Positions 1 to 9,195 are shown, counted from the stretch's first letter. The stretch: 64,000 nucleotides of DNA from Sphingobium sp. V4 (GCF_029590555.1 NZ_CP081001.1:2046001-2110000), one strand, 5' to 3'. Program-made: numbers and translations. The notes: a model not told the origin generated them from the letters alone.

Positions 1-624
1 CGGGTCGATGTCGGCGGCCGACAGCGCCAGCGGGAAAGCGGCGGCGATGTGCATGGCCAGCTGCTTGCCCAGCGGCTCCAGAACGTCGGCGGGCGCATTG
101 CCTTCCAGCGCGACGAGCACGCCGATCTTGCCCAGGCCCGGCGCGGCCGCGTTGTGGACGTAGGGAACGACGACGCCTTCGGTCACTTCGACATGGGCGA
201 CGCGACGGACATTCTGGTTCTCGCCGATGGTCGCGATGTTGGCGACCAGCTTTTCGGCGACGGTGCCGCCCGACGGATAGGCGGCAGCCGACAGCGCCTC
301 GGCATCGGCCGCGCCGGTTTCCAGCGCGACGGCCGAAACGGTGCGAACGAAGTCCTGGAACTGTTCGTTCTTGGCAACGAAGTCGGTTTCGCTGTTCACT
401 TCGACCGCGACGCCCTTGGTGCCGGCGACGACGACGCCGACCAGGCCTTCAGCGGCGGTGCGGCTCGACTTCTTCTGCGCGGCGGCGAGCCCCTTGGCAC
501 GCAGCCAGTCGGTCGCAGCCTCGATGTCGCCATTGGCTTCGGTGAGCGCCTTCTTGCAGTCCATCATGCCCGCGCCCGAACGGTCGCGCAGTTCCTTGAC
601 GGCGGCAGCGGTAATCTCGGCCAT
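1..624 (-). CDS. tsf: Elongation factor Ts (3' end beyond window)
   Basis: EF-Ts is the cytoplasmic guanine nucleotide exchange factor that recycles EF-Tu. The N-terminal 208 codons are present. They begin [20 protein letters not shown], continue into the conserved MDCKKAL segment of the UBA-like domain, then DFVAKNEQF of the core domain, and run open to the window edge. The ATG lies 111 bases downstream of the rpsB stop, the usual rpsB-tsf order, with a hairpin in the gap. The gene is cut by the window boundary and is not broken. Family assignment is secure from the N-terminal motifs. Confidence 0.96.
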   Translation of the reverse strand, partial: MAEITAAAVKELRDRSGAGMMDCKKALTEANGDIEAATDWLRAKGLAAAQKKSSRTAAEGLVGVVVAGTKGVAVEVNSETDFVAKNEQFQDFVRTVSAVALETGAADAEALSAAAYPSGGTVAEKLVANIATIGENQNVRRVAHVEVTEGVVVPYVHNAAAPGLGKIGVLVALEGNAPADVLEPLGKQLAMHIAAAFPLALSAADIDP

Positions 625-667
625 GTTTCGGCTCCTAATAGTGGATGTTTCAAATAAGCGAGGCTTA

Positions 668-712
668 GACAGGCGTTAGGGCGCGTCCCCGAAGAGCGCG
701 CCCTAGCCTGTC
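668..712. other. Long hairpin in the rpsB-tsf intergenic region
   Basis: Arms at 668-685 and 697-712 pair over 16 base pairs with a two-base bulge and an 11-base loop. It lies between the rpsB stop and the tsf start on the transcribed strand. No T-run follows in either direction, so it is more likely a partial terminator, attenuator or RNA-processing/stability element than a full intrinsic terminator. Confidence 0.6.
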
Positions 713-735
713 ATTCTTGCAGTCTTGCGACGCTG

Positions 736-1494
736 TTAGGCTTCGGCGACGACCTCTTCGGCCATCGGCTCGTCCAGCGCGCCCAGATCGACGCCCGAAG
801 CCTGCTGCGCACCACGGTTGCCCTTGGTGGCGGCGGCGGCAATGGCGTCGCAGTAGAGGCGGATGGCGCGGCTGGCGTCGTCATTCGCCGGAACCGGGAA
901 GGCGATGCCGTCGGGCGAGACGTTCGAATCGAGGATCGCGACGACCGGGATGCCCAGCGTGTTGGCTTCCTTGATCGCCAGTTCTTCCTTGTTGGCGTCG
1001 ATCACGAACATGACATCGGGGATGCCGTTCATGTCGCGGATGCCACCCAGCGACAGTTCCAGCTTCTCGCGCTCGCGGGTCATCTGGAGGACTTCCTTCT
1101 TGGTGAAGCCGTGGGTGTCGCCCGACAGCTTTTCCTCGAGGGTCTTCAGGCGCTTGATCGAACCCGAAATGGTCTTCCAGTTGGTGAGCATACCGCCCAG
1201 CCAGCGATGGTTGACGAAGTGCTGGCCCGACTTGCGGGCAGCGTCCGCGATCGGATCCTGCGCCTGGCGCTTGGTGCCCACGAACAGCACCTTGCCGCCG
1301 GCGGCGACGGTCGCCGACACGAAGTCGAGCGCGCGGCCGAACAGCGGCACGGTCTGCGACAGGTCAAGGATGTGGATGCCGTTGCGCTCGCCGAAGATGT
1401 ACGGCTTCATGCGCGGGTTCCAGCGGTGGGTCTGGTGGCCGAAATGGGCGCCAGCCTCGATCAATTGGTGCATGGTGACGACAGGTGCCGCCAT
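736..1494 (-). CDS. rpsB: 30S ribosomal protein S2
   Basis: S2 is a small-subunit ribosomal protein of 252 residues, normal for alphaproteobacteria. It starts [20 protein letters not shown], the typical S2 N-terminus, and contains [19 protein letters not shown] and the [12 protein letters not shown] signature, then [14 protein letters not shown]. The C-terminal tail after VDLGALDEP is acidic and Ala-rich, as often in this group. It is first in an rpsB-tsf unit on the minus strand. Upstream on the same strand is a plausible vegetative promoter at 1600-1628. Confidence 0.98.
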   Translation of the reverse strand: MAAPVVTMHQLIEAGAHFGHQTHRWNPRMKPYIFGERNGIHILDLSQTVPLFGRALDFVSATVAAGGKVLFVGTKRQAQDPIADAARKSGQHFVNHRWLGGMLTNWKTISGSIKRLKTLEEKLSGDTHGFTKKEVLQMTREREKLELSLGGIRDMNGIPDVMFVIDANKEELAIKEANTLGIPVVAILDSNVSPDGIAFPVPANDDASRAIRLYCDAIAAAATKGNRGAQQASGVDLGALDEPMAEEVVAEA

Positions 1495-1599
1495 AATATT
1501 TCTCCTTCCGGTTGCTACCTCTGGGAATCAGGAACCCGCCAAGACCTTCAAGGCCGGACAAGGCACCGGATATGTCGATTCCCATGTGGAATGGGCGCG

Positions 1600-1628
1600 C
1601 ACTTAGACGCGAAAAAAAGCAAATGCAA
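1600..1628 (-). promoter_or_regulatory. Candidate sigma-70 type promoter for rpsB
   Basis: Read on the minus strand: TTGCAT (1628-1623), a 17-base AT-rich spacer, then TAAGTG (1605-1600). It lies about 105 bases upstream of rpsB in the only AT-rich part of this intergenic region. Spacing is ideal but the -10 hexamer is a weak match, so this is an inference. Confidence 0.35.
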
Positions 1629-1707
1629 GGGTTGACGCCGTTCTTCCATGAGAACATAAAGGGAACAGACGGAACAAATACGGTCAACCGCCGTTCATGC
1701 CGTCATA

Positions 1708-1977
1708 GTGAGCCATGCCGTGCAAATGGCAAGACAGAAAGTGATCGCCATGTTCACTCTTGTTGCTGCGACCCTGTTTTCCGCCGCCTTCCTGCTGGCG
1801 GTCGCCACCATCGCCTGGATGTTCGCGGCCTATCATGACAAGATGGTGGCCGCCCTGCTGTTCCAGCCGATCCCGCAGACGCCGCAGGTCTACCATATCC
1901 GCGTCAGCCGCCCGCGCGTGACCCACGGCCTGCGCAAGGCCAGCCTTCCCCTTCCTGCCGGCGGCCTGACCGCCTGA
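1708..1977 (+). CDS. Small single-pass membrane protein of unknown function
   Basis: An 89-residue protein I do not recognise. It has a short basic N-terminus, one hydrophobic segment (roughly residues 15-40, FTLVAATLFSAAFLLAVATI), then a polar C-terminal tail of about 45 residues ending near LPLPAGGLTA. The open frame begins at a GTG. An in-frame ATG at 1750 would put the hydrophobic stretch right at the N-terminus and is an alternative start. A TTGACG-N17-CATAAA promoter-like sequence lies at 1632-1660. The gene stands alone, convergent with pssA three bases away. Codon use looks like its neighbours, which supports a real gene. Confidence 0.6.
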   Translation: MSHAVQMARQKVIAMFTLVAATLFSAAFLLAVATIAWMFAAYHDKMVAALLFQPIPQTPQVYHIRVSRPRVTHGLRKASLPLPAGGLTA

Positions 1978-1980
1978 CCG

Positions 1981-2766
1981 TCAGGCGGCGCCCGCCGCCG
2001 CCTCACGCTGGCGCCTGACCTTGGCGTAGGACAGGATGCCGAAGGGGATGAGCGCGATATAGCCGGCGCACAGGATCAACAGGGTCAGCCAGGGGTCCGT
2101 CACCAGCAACGCCGCCATCAGCCCCGCCACCGCGATCGCCTCCAGCCGGATGCGCTTGCGCAGCCGCAGCGCCGACCAGCTGTAGGTCGCGATGTTGGAG
2201 ATCATCAGGAACGCGGTGAAGGCCGTCCAGGGCGCGACCACATACCAGGCGCGGAAAAACGCCTCGCCCGTCACCAGCCAGAGATAGAGCGGCACGAAGG
2301 CCAGCCCCGCGCCTGCGGGTGCGGGAACGCCGGTCAGGAAGCCCGCCGATTTGTGCGGCTGCTCGTCGGCGTCGATATTGGCGTTGAAGCGCGCCAGCCG
2401 CAGCGCGCAGGACAGCGCATGGGCCAGCGCGAAGATCCAGCCGAATTTCGGCATGGCGTGCAGCGACCACAAATAAAGGATCAGCGCCGGGGCGACGCCG
2501 AACGCGATCGAATCGGACAGGGAATCGAGTTCCGCGCCGAACCGGCTCTCGCCGCGCAGCAGCCGCGCGATCCGCCCGTCCAGCCCGTCCAGCACACCCG
2601 CGAACAGGATGGATAGCACCGCCCGCTCCCAATCGCCCGAAATGCCGTAGCGCACGCCGGTCAGGCCGAAGCACAGCGCCATCGCCGTCACCGCATTGGG
2701 CGCCAGCATCCGCAGGGTGATACCCCGCCGCAGCCCCGGCGGCACCGCGCGACGCTGGCGGCTCAT
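1981..2766 (-). CDS. pssA: CDP-diacylglycerol--serine O-phosphatidyltransferase
   Basis: Makes phosphatidylserine from CDP-diacylglycerol and serine at the inner membrane, the first committed step to phosphatidylethanolamine. The 261-residue protein carries the full CDP-alcohol phosphatidyltransferase motif D-G-x2-A-R-x8-G-x3-D-x3-D (D63, G64, A67, R68, G77, D81, D85), followed by several hydrophobic segments to the C-terminus. I chose the ATG giving MSRQRRAVPP; the frame stays open 62 codons further upstream, but that part covers a palindromic repeat and would overlap psd. It sits 151 bases downstream of psd, which acts on its product, on the same strand. Confidence 0.93.
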   Translation of the reverse strand: MSRQRRAVPPGLRRGITLRMLAPNAVTAMALCFGLTGVRYGISGDWERAVLSILFAGVLDGLDGRIARLLRGESRFGAELDSLSDSIAFGVAPALILYLWSLHAMPKFGWIFALAHALSCALRLARFNANIDADEQPHKSAGFLTGVPAPAGAGLAFVPLYLWLVTGEAFFRAWYVVAPWTAFTAFLMISNIATYSWSALRLRKRIRLEAIAVAGLMAALLVTDPWLTLLILCAGYIALIPFGILSYAKVRRQREAAAGAA

Positions 2767-2789
2767 GGCGCCACCGTCACGGCGCTGGC

Positions 2790-2893
2790 CCCGACCGAAG
2801 TTTCCGTCTGCCCCGAGCGTGTCGAAGGGCTCTTCCTCGCGGACGCATGGCGCGAGGAAAGAGCCGGGGCTTCGACTGGCGCGGCCCGAACGG
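2790..2893. repeat. Palindromic intergenic repeat (copy 1, REP-like)
   Basis: Between psd and pssA, a degenerate palindrome built from a TGCCCCGAGCGTGTCGAAGG core and its inverted counterpart around 2864-2893 (GGGGCTTCGACTGGCGCGG then CCCGAACGG). The inner arms near 2829-2839 and 2855-2865 (GGCTCTTCCTCGC / GCGAGGAAAGAGCC) also pair. The core matches the repeats at 10950, 13785 and 54038. Confidence 0.7.
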
Positions 2894-2917
2894 CGACAGA
2901 GGCAAGGTCCATCAGGA

Positions 2918-3652
2918 TCACTGCTGGATGCCCGCCACGACGCGGCGGTCACCGATCTGGCCCAATATGGTTTCGCCCGCGACGGTACGCTGGCCCAGGA
3001 TCACGCGCGGCGCGGTCCCGGCGGGCAGATAGACATCGACGCGGCTGCCGAAACGGATGAGGCCGATGCGCTGTCCCGCCGCGACCATGTCGCCGGGCTT
3101 GACGAAGGGCACGATACGCCGCGCCACCAGGCCGGCGATCTGGGTAAAGCCGACGCGCAATCCGTCATGCCGCTCGACCAGGATATGCTGGCGCTCATTA
3201 TCCTCGCTCGCCTTGTCCAGGTCCGCGTTCAGGAACTTGCCCGAAATATAGACCACCGACTTCACCGTCCCGCCGATGGGGGTGCGGTTGATATGGACGT
3301 CGAACACGCTCATGAAAATGGACACGCGGATCAGCGGCTGGTCGCCCAGTCCGTTGGCGCCCGCCATCTCGCGCGGCGGCGGCACGCGCTGGATCAGCGT
3401 CACCAGGCCATCGGCGGGCGCGATGATCGCGCCTTCGTCCTGCGGCACCGCCCGTACCGGATCGCGGAAGAAGGCGAATACCCAGATCGTCACCATGACC
3501 ATCAGCCAGCCCAATATCTCCCATCCCACCAGGAACAGGAGGCCGGTGATCGCAGCGGCGATCAGGCCGAACTTCATCCCCTCCGGATGGACCGAAGGGA
3601 AGCGCCATTTGACATTGCCGCCAGCGGCAATCGTGATCTCGTCATTCTCCAT
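2918..3652 (-). CDS. psd: Phosphatidylserine decarboxylase proenzyme
   Basis: Decarboxylates phosphatidylserine to phosphatidylethanolamine. The short (244 aa) bacterial form is membrane associated and cleaves itself to create a pyruvoyl cofactor. Visible features: N-terminal hydrophobic hairpin (about residues 28-62), [12 protein letters not shown], the [11 protein letters not shown] block, and the Gly-Ser self-cleavage site in [12 protein letters not shown] (Ser near residue 203), which would split it into a large beta and a small alpha chain. The frame opens at a GTG two codons upstream, but I prefer the ATG giving [11 protein letters not shown]. It is upstream of pssA on the same strand. 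The 160 bases between its start and icd hold the divergent promoters, with no clear motif I can assign. Confidence 0.93.
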   Translation of the reverse strand: MENDEITIAAGGNVKWRFPSVHPEGMKFGLIAAAITGLLFLVGWEILGWLMVMVTIWVFAFFRDPVRAVPQDEGAIIAPADGLVTLIQRVPPPREMAGANGLGDQPLIRVSIFMSVFDVHINRTPIGGTVKSVVYISGKFLNADLDKASEDNERQHILVERHDGLRVGFTQIAGLVARRIVPFVKPGDMVAAGQRIGLIRFGSRVDVYLPAGTAPRVILGQRTVAGETILGQIGDRRVVAGIQQ

Positions 3653-3812
3653 GGGCACCGTCTTTAGGGAGAGACTGTTGCGCTGACAACGACCGATCCC
3701 GGTCGGGGGTCCATCGGCGGCAGATTCATGGCCCTGGGCAGTTGAACATTGCCGCCGCTTTCCTTAGGGGCGTCCCATAATTCCACCCAAGAGAAGAAGG
3801 CGAATAGGCGCT

Positions 3813-5036
3813 ATGGCGAAGATCAAGGTGAAAAACCCCGTCGTGGAGATCGACGGCGACGAAATGACCCGGATCATCTGGGAATGGATCCGTGAGCGCC
3901 TGATCCTGCCCTATCTCGACATCGACCTCAAATATTACGACCTGTCCGTCCAGAAGCGCGACGAGACCAACGACCAGATCACGATCGATTCCGCCAACGC
4001 GATCAAGCAATATGGCGTCGGCGTGAAGTGCGCCACCATCACCCCCGACGAACAGCGCGTCGAGGAATTCAACCTCAAGTCGATGTGGAAGTCGCCCAAC
4101 GGCACGATCCGCAACATCCTGGGCGGCGTCGTGTTCCGCGAACCGATCGTCATCTCCAACGTGCCGCGCCTCATCCCCGGCTGGACCAAGCCGATCGTCG
4201 TGGGCCGTCACGCCTTTGGCGACCAGTATCGCGCCACCGACTTCCGCGTGCCCGGCGCCGGCAAGCTGCGCCTGGTGTTCGAGGGCAATGACGGCGAAGT
4301 GATCGACCGCGAAGTGTTCGACTTCCCCGGATCGGGCGTCGCGATGGCGATGTACAATCTCGATGATTCGATCCGCGACTTCGCCCGCGCTTCCTTCAAC
4401 TATGGCCTCAACCTGAAGTGGCCGGTCTATCTCTCGACCAAGAACACCATCCTCAAGGCCTATGACGGCCGCTTCAAGGATCTGTTCCAGGAAGTGTTCG
4501 AGACCGAGGGCTTCGCGCAGAAGTTCAAGGACGCCGGCATCGTCTATGAGCATCGCCTGATCGACGACATGGTCGCCTCGGCGCTCAAGTGGAGCGGCGA
4601 ATTCGTGTGGGCGTGCAAGAATTATGACGGCGACGTCCAGTCGGACCAGGTGGCGCAGGGCTTTGGCTCGCTCGGCCTCATGACCTCGGTCCTGCTCTCG
4701 CCCGACGGCAAGACCGTGGAAGCCGAAGCCGCGCACGGCACCGTCACCCGTCACTATCGCCAGCACCAGCAGGGCAAGGCGACCTCGACCAATCCGATCG
4801 CCTCGATCTTCGCCTGGACCGGCGGCCTCAAGTTCCGCGGCAAGTTCGACGACACGCCCGATGTGGTGCGCTTCGCCGAAACGCTGGAGAAGGTCTGCAT
4901 CCAGACCGTCGAAAGCGGCGCGATGACCAAGGATCTGGCGCTGCTGATCGGCCCGGAACAGGCCTGGATGACCACCGAACAGTTCTTCGAGGCGATCCGC
5001 TCCAACCTCGAAACCGAAATGGGCAAGTGGAACTGA
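3813..5036 (+). CDS. icd: NADP-dependent isocitrate dehydrogenase
   Basis: Oxidative decarboxylation of isocitrate to 2-oxoglutarate in the TCA cycle. The 407-residue length and sequence ([26 protein letters not shown] substrate loop, [38 protein letters not shown]) match the homodimeric type II NADP enzyme shared by alphaproteobacteria and eukaryotes, not the E. coli type. It is monocistronic: divergent from psd and followed after 50 bases by a strong intrinsic terminator. Confidence 0.98.
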   Translation: MAKIKVKNPVVEIDGDEMTRIIWEWIRERLILPYLDIDLKYYDLSVQKRDETNDQITIDSANAIKQYGVGVKCATITPDEQRVEEFNLKSMWKSPNGTIRNILGGVVFREPIVISNVPRLIPGWTKPIVVGRHAFGDQYRATDFRVPGAGKLRLVFEGNDGEVIDREVFDFPGSGVAMAMYNLDDSIRDFARASFNYGLNLKWPVYLSTKNTILKAYDGRFKDLFQEVFETEGFAQKFKDAGIVYEHRLIDDMVASALKWSGEFVWACKNYDGDVQSDQVAQGFGSLGLMTSVLLSPDGKTVEAEAAHGTVTRHYRQHQQGKATSTNPIASIFAWTGGLKFRGKFDDTPDVVRFAETLEKVCIQTVESGAMTKDLALLIGPEQAWMTTEQFFEAIRSNLETEMGKWN

Positions 5037-5087
5037 GGGCACGGAACTGATCCGGCCCCTTACGGTTTCAATACGGTAACGGAACGA

Positions 5088-5117
5088 GGCGGCGCCGCAT
5101 CCCGGCGCCGCCTTTTT
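5088..5117 (+). terminator. Intrinsic terminator after icd
   Basis: A perfect 10-base-pair stem (5088-5097 with 5103-5112, GGCGGCGCCG), a five-base loop, then TTTTT (5113-5117). This is the clearest rho-independent terminator in the window. It also shows that the in-frame ATG at 5119 is a poor start for the next gene. Confidence 0.93.
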
Positions 5118-5145
5118 CATGGGCAGGAACGAACGGGAGACGATT

Positions 5146-6759
5146 GTGACGACCACCGCGAAGAAGCGCCTCGAAGTCCGCGCCGCCGTGCCGACCGACG
5201 TGCGCGGCATCCAGCGGCTGATCGCCCGCGCCTATCCCGGTATGCCCAATTATTCGCTCGCCACCATCCGCGGCCAGATCAACAATTTTCCCAATGGCTG
5301 CTTCGTCGCCCTCTATGACAACAAGGTGGTGGGCTATTGCGCGACCATGCGCGTCAGCAAGAGCATGGCCTTTTCCCCGCATGACTGGGAAGAGATCACC
5401 GCCAACGGCTTCGGCACCCGCCACAGCGCGGCGGGCGAATGGCTCTATGGCTATGAAATGGCGGTCGATCCCAAGCTGCGCGGCCTGCGCATCGGACAGC
5501 GCCTCTACGACGAGCGCAAGGAACTGGCGGAGGAACTCGACCTGCACGGCATCGTCATCGCCGGCCGGATGCCCGGCTATGCCCGCGCCAAGCGCCGCGT
5601 CGGCAGCCCGGCCGACTATCTCGACAAGGTGATCCAGGGCAAGCTGCGCGACCAGGTCATCAGCTTCCAGCTCAAGAACCAGTTCGAACCGCTGGGCGTG
5701 CTCGAAAACTATCTGCCCGAGGACAAGCAGTCGGACGGCCACGCCGCCCATCTGGTTTGGCGCAACCCCTATGTCGATCCCGACGAGGCGCCAGAAATGC
5801 GCGTGCCGCGCGGCGTCGAGAGCGTCCGCCTCGCCACCTGCCAGTTGCAGGCCCGCGCGGTGCAGGATTTCGACGAATTCATCCGCAACATCGAATATTT
5901 CGTCGATGTCGCCGCCGATTATCGCTCGGACTTCATCGTCTTTCCCGAACTCTTCACCCTCCCCCTCCTCTCCTTCGAGACGAAGAAGCTCAATCCGGTC
6001 GAGGCGATCGACAGGCTCACCGGCTACACCCCGCGCCTGACGAAGGAACTGACACGGATGGCGCTGGAATATAATATCAACATCATCGGCGGATCGCATC
6101 CCACCCGCGCCGATGATGGCGACATTCAGAATATCGCCTATGTCGCCCTGCGCGACGGATCGGTCCACACCCAGGAAAAAATCCACCCGACGCCGAACGA
6201 AGCCTTCTGGTGGAACATCAAGGGCGGCGACGCGCTGGACGTGATCCAGACCGACTGCGGCCCGATCGGCGTGCTCATCTGCTATGACAGCGAATTTCCC
6301 GAACTGGCCCGTCGCCTGGTCGACCAGGGCGCGCGCATCATCTTCGTGCCCTTCTGCACCGACTCGCGCCTGGGCTATATGCGCGTGCGCTATTGCGCGC
6401 AGGCCCGCGCGATCGAAAATCAATGCTATGTCGTGATGTCCGGCAATGTCGGCAATCTCCCGAACGTCGACAATATGGACATTCAATATGCCCAGAGCGC
6501 GATCCTGACGCCCTGCGACCTGCCCTTCGCCCGCGACGGCATCGCGGCCGAATCCACCGAGAATGTCGAAACGCTCACCATGGCGGACGTGAACCTCGCC
6601 GACCTCAGCTGGGCGCGGGCGGAAGGCACGGTCCGCAACCTGCGCGACCGGCGCTTCGACCTCTACCATATCGACTGGGACAGCAATCCCGACCACGGCC
6701 ATGCGCCCAGCGGCGGCCCGGTCCCGGCGGGCGGGCATAATTCACCGGGCGGCGGGTAA
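5146..6759 (+). CDS. GNAT acetyltransferase-nitrilase fusion protein
   Basis: A 537-residue cytoplasmic two-domain protein. The N-terminal 210 or so residues are a GNAT N-acetyltransferase (AVDPKLRGLRIGQRLYDER carries the acetyl-CoA pyrophosphate-binding loop). The remainder is a carbon-nitrogen hydrolase with the Glu-Lys-Cys triad visible in FPELFTLP, EKIHPTPNE and ICYDSEFPEL. Fusions of this kind are widespread and usually annotated as bifunctional GNAT/carbon-nitrogen hydrolase; the substrate is unknown. I chose the GTG at 5146 because GGGAGA lies five bases upstream of it. The ATG at 5119 lies immediately after the icd terminator and has no binding site. The C-terminus is Gly/Pro-rich. 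Confidence 0.88.
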   Translation: MTTTAKKRLEVRAAVPTDVRGIQRLIARAYPGMPNYSLATIRGQINNFPNGCFVALYDNKVVGYCATMRVSKSMAFSPHDWEEITANGFGTRHSAAGEWLYGYEMAVDPKLRGLRIGQRLYDERKELAEELDLHGIVIAGRMPGYARAKRRVGSPADYLDKVIQGKLRDQVISFQLKNQFEPLGVLENYLPEDKQSDGHAAHLVWRNPYVDPDEAPEMRVPRGVESVRLATCQLQARAVQDFDEFIRNIEYFVDVAADYRSDFIVFPELFTLPLLSFETKKLNPVEAIDRLTGYTPRLTKELTRMALEYNINIIGGSHPTRADDGDIQNIAYVALRDGSVHTQEKIHPTPNEAFWWNIKGGDALDVIQTDCGPIGVLICYDSEFPELARRLVDQGARIIFVPFCTDSRLGYMRVRYCAQARAIENQCYVVMSGNVGNLPNVDNMDIQYAQSAILTPCDLPFARDGIAAESTENVETLTMADVNLADLSWARAEGTVRNLRDRRFDLYHIDWDSNPDHGHAPSGGPVPAGGHNSPGGG

Positions 6760-6861
6760 GGGGCACATCCGTTCGTCCCGTGCGGTACGGATCGATCCTG
6801 ACGGTGTTGAAACGACCAAAGTCGGTCATTCAATTGCAAATAAATCTGTTCCAGAACCGGA

Positions 6862-7272
6862 CTAAGCAGGATTTCGTTCCGGTCCATATAGGGGGTCAGG
6901 AACAGCCCACGCAGAAGGCAAATCTGAAAAGTTACCCCACAGGTTCCACTTTCCATTAGCCGGATCAAACGATGCTAGTCCCCATTGGGGCGGATCAGGC
7001 CAGCCAAACCAATCCCGATCAATCAAAAACAACACTTCATTGCCGAACTCGGCAACGAACCCCGTTCCCATCTTTCGCGCCCAATCGTGGTCGTCTCCGA
7101 GTGCAGATACCGCGGGCCAGTCGTTCAAGCCCGCGCGCCGCCAAGTAAGTGGCCAGCTTGCGCGTTCGCGATACCCCTTCTTCATAGAACGAGATCGCAA
7201 AAAGCCCAACTTCCATGGGTTTGATTCCCAAAACATTTGCGATTGGGCCTCTCGTGTCCGGTTCGCCTCCAT
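6862..7272 (-). CDS. Hypothetical Trp-rich protein, possibly damaged
   Basis: A 136-residue frame I cannot name. The central part (about residues 31-125) looks like a genuine globular protein: Trp and Asp rich, with WRRAGLNDWPAVSALGDD, GTGFVAEFGNEVLFLIDRDW and KWNLWGNFSDLPSAW. GGAG lies four bases upstream of the chosen ATG; an in-frame ATG at 7185 is an alternative. GC content is clearly lower than in flanking genes, and the stop arrives soon after the conserved-looking part. Another frame carries on with protein-like sequence (FLTPYMDRNEILLSPVLEQI), so a frameshifted 3' end is possible. The rest of 6760-7360 holds nothing else I can support. Confidence 0.5.
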   Translation of the reverse strand: MEANRTREAQSQMFWESNPWKLGFLRSRSMKKGYRERASWPLTWRRAGLNDWPAVSALGDDHDWARKMGTGFVAEFGNEVLFLIDRDWFGWPDPPQWGLASFDPANGKWNLWGNFSDLPSAWAVPDPLYGPERNPA

Positions 7273-7360
7273 TATGCTCCGAAAGCGTACGGGCTGCTAC
7301 CCACCCCTTCTCGTCGTTGCATTACAGCCCCATCCGCAACAGCCGGCCCTGCCGCCGGGA

Positions 7361-8374
7361 TCAGGCCACCACCGGAGCCAGCAGTTGGTCCCGCGTCGCG
7401 AGCAGTTGCTCCAGCGGCGGCTGCTCGCTGCCGCGCGTCACGCTGGCCATGGCGCGATCGAGCCGGGCCCTCGACGCCGGGTCGATCTCCGGCAGGGCCG
7501 CCGCAATCCCGACCATGTCGTCCATCCGTCCCCAGCAGTTGAGCGCCAGGTCGCATCCGGCGGCGACGACACCCGCCGCCAGTTCGGCGATGCTGCCGCG
7601 GAGCGCCTTCATGTCGAGGTCGTCCGACATCAGCAGGCCGGTAAAGCCGATCCGTTCGCGGATGATCTCCCCGATCACGGTCGGGGAAAGACTGGCGGGC
7701 CGCTCCGCGTCCCAAGCGGTGTAGACGACATGCGCCGTCATCCCCATCGGCGCGTCGCGCAGCGTGCGGAACGGCGCGATGTCGGTTTCCAGCGCGTTGA
7801 GGTTCGCATCCACCACCGGCAATTCCAGATGGCTGTCGACCAGCGCGCGGCCATGGCCCGGCATATGTTTGACGATGCCGACCACCCCGCCCTCGGCCAG
7901 CCCCTCCAGCACGGCGCGGCCCAGAGCCGCCACCCGCATCGGCTCCGCACCCAGCGTCCGGTCGCCCATGATGTCGCTCGCGCCCTCCTGCCGCACGTCG
8001 AGCAGGGGCAGCGCATCGACGGTGATGCCCGCTTCCGCCAGCGTCAGCGCGATCGCCCGCGCATTGGCGTGCGCGGCCGCGATCGCGCTGGACGGCGCGA
8101 CATCGTAGAGCCGGTCGAACAGCGCGCCGGGCGGGAAGCTGGGCCAGACCGGGCCTTGCATCCGGGTGACGCGGCCGCCCTCCTGATCGATCATGATCAG
8201 CAGGTCGTCGCGTCCATGGAGGGACCGAAGATCGTCTGTCAGGGCGCGCAGCTGCGCCCGGTCGACGATATTGCGCTTGAAGAGGATATAGCCCGCCGGC
8301 TCCGCCTCGGCGAAGAAGGCGCGCTCGTCGGGGGTCAGGGTTTCGCCGGCCAGGCCGAAGATTACGGGCTTCAT
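7361..8374 (-). CDS. nagZ: Beta-N-acetylhexosaminidase, peptidoglycan recycling
   Basis: Glycoside hydrolase family 3 enzyme that removes GlcNAc from GlcNAc-anhydroMurNAc peptides in the cytoplasm during cell-wall recycling. At 337 residues it is the compact bacterial NagZ length. Diagnostic stretches are MIDQEGGRVTRM, the KHMPGHGRA loop with the catalytic His/Asp pair, and LLMSDDLDMKAL containing the nucleophile Asp. No signal peptide. It lies 85 bases beyond the start of argS's partner, the SPOR-domain gene, in an argS-SPOR-nagZ unit on the minus strand, a linkage common in alphaproteobacteria. Confidence 0.95.
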   Translation of the reverse strand: MKPVIFGLAGETLTPDERAFFAEAEPAGYILFKRNIVDRAQLRALTDDLRSLHGRDDLLIMIDQEGGRVTRMQGPVWPSFPPGALFDRLYDVAPSSAIAAAHANARAIALTLAEAGITVDALPLLDVRQEGASDIMGDRTLGAEPMRVAALGRAVLEGLAEGGVVGIVKHMPGHGRALVDSHLELPVVDANLNALETDIAPFRTLRDAPMGMTAHVVYTAWDAERPASLSPTVIGEIIRERIGFTGLLMSDDLDMKALRGSIAELAAGVVAAGCDLALNCWGRMDDMVGIAAALPEIDPASRARLDRAMASVTRGSEQPPLEQLLATRDQLLAPVVA

Positions 8375-8459
8375 GCGCCCGATCCTAGCGCCGCCCGCGC
8401 CCCCTGTCGAAGCGCAAATGGCGGGGCGACCATAACCAGCGGTCGCCGCCGGCCCTCGT

Positions 8460-9176
8460 TCAGTTCACCACCATGCAGCTTTCGCCCGCGACCTTGAGCT
8501 TGCCGCAGATCATGCTCGCCTGGGCGCCCGCGCTGGCGCGCAGGCGATAGACGGTGCCGCCGCCGACCTGCGCCTCTTCGATCGTGGTGGCGAGCGGGGC
8601 GAGATAGGCGAAGCGCTTGGACAGGCGGCTCCAGCCATCCTTGGCCACCGCCGCGCTGCCATAGGCGCCGAGCTGGATCGTGCCGCTGCTGGCGGTCGCG
8701 CGGGGCGCCGTGGCCGGCCGGGCGGCGGTTTCGTCGGCGACGCGGGCCGACACACTCTGCCCGGCGCGCGGGGCGACGGCGGGCCTGGCATTGGCGGGCG
8801 CGGGCGCGGTGCCGGTGATCGGCGCCTCGGGCACGCGGCTCGGATCGATCCGGCCGTCACGCGCCACGCCTTCGCTCGCGGCATAGCTGGCGTCGCCCTC
8901 ACCGTCGAACTTCTTGGCGTCGGCCTCCTGCGCCGGGATCTTGTAGTCCCCTTGGGGCGCCGCGATCAGCTTCCCTTCGCCGGCCGCGCCGCCGCTGCGG
9001 TTCTGCACCCACCAGACGCCGGCCACGACAGCGCCGATCAGCGCCAGCCCGACCAGGATCAGCCCCAGCAGGCGCAACGGCGACAGCCGTTCCTCCTCCT
9101 CGTCCATGGCCGGCTCCAGCCAGGGCAGCCGATCCTCGTCATCCAGATCGAGTCGACCGCGCGCATAGTCGCCCAT
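8460..9176 (-). CDS. SPOR-domain cell-envelope protein
   Basis: A 238-residue bitopic inner-membrane protein. The N-terminal 30 or so residues are acidic and cytoplasmic, one transmembrane helix follows (about residues 33-57, LLGLILVGLALIGAVVAGVWW), then a low-complexity Ala/Pro linker, and a C-terminal SPOR domain (about 165-238, beginning IQLGAYGSAAVAKDGW). SPOR domains bind denuded peptidoglycan at the division site, so a septal role is likely (family knowledge). It sits between argS and nagZ; the ATG is 19 bases beyond the argS stop, so it is probably cotranscribed with argS. Confidence 0.88.
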   Translation of the reverse strand: MGDYARGRLDLDDEDRLPWLEPAMDEEEERLSPLRLLGLILVGLALIGAVVAGVWWVQNRSGGAAGEGKLIAAPQGDYKIPAQEADAKKFDGEGDASYAASEGVARDGRIDPSRVPEAPITGTAPAPANARPAVAPRAGQSVSARVADETAARPATAPRATASSGTIQLGAYGSAAVAKDGWSRLSKRFAYLAPLATTIEEAQVGGGTVYRLRASAGAQASMICGKLKVAGESCMVVN

Positions 9177-9195
9177 CGTCAGAAAACCTCGCTTG

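Noticed and set aside
3726..5210. 494-codon open frame antisense to icd
   Set aside because: High-GC shadow: it mirrors a well-conserved enzyme gene, has no recognisable motif and no binding site.
5068..6738. 556-codon open frame antisense to the GNAT-nitrilase fusion
   Set aside because: Covers a terminator and a gene with clear catalytic motifs; composition is that of a complementary-strand shadow.
6663..6968. 101-codon frame with protein-like stretch beside the hypothetical gene
   Set aside because: Runs antisense into the end of the fusion gene and has no start context; kept only as a frameshift hint.
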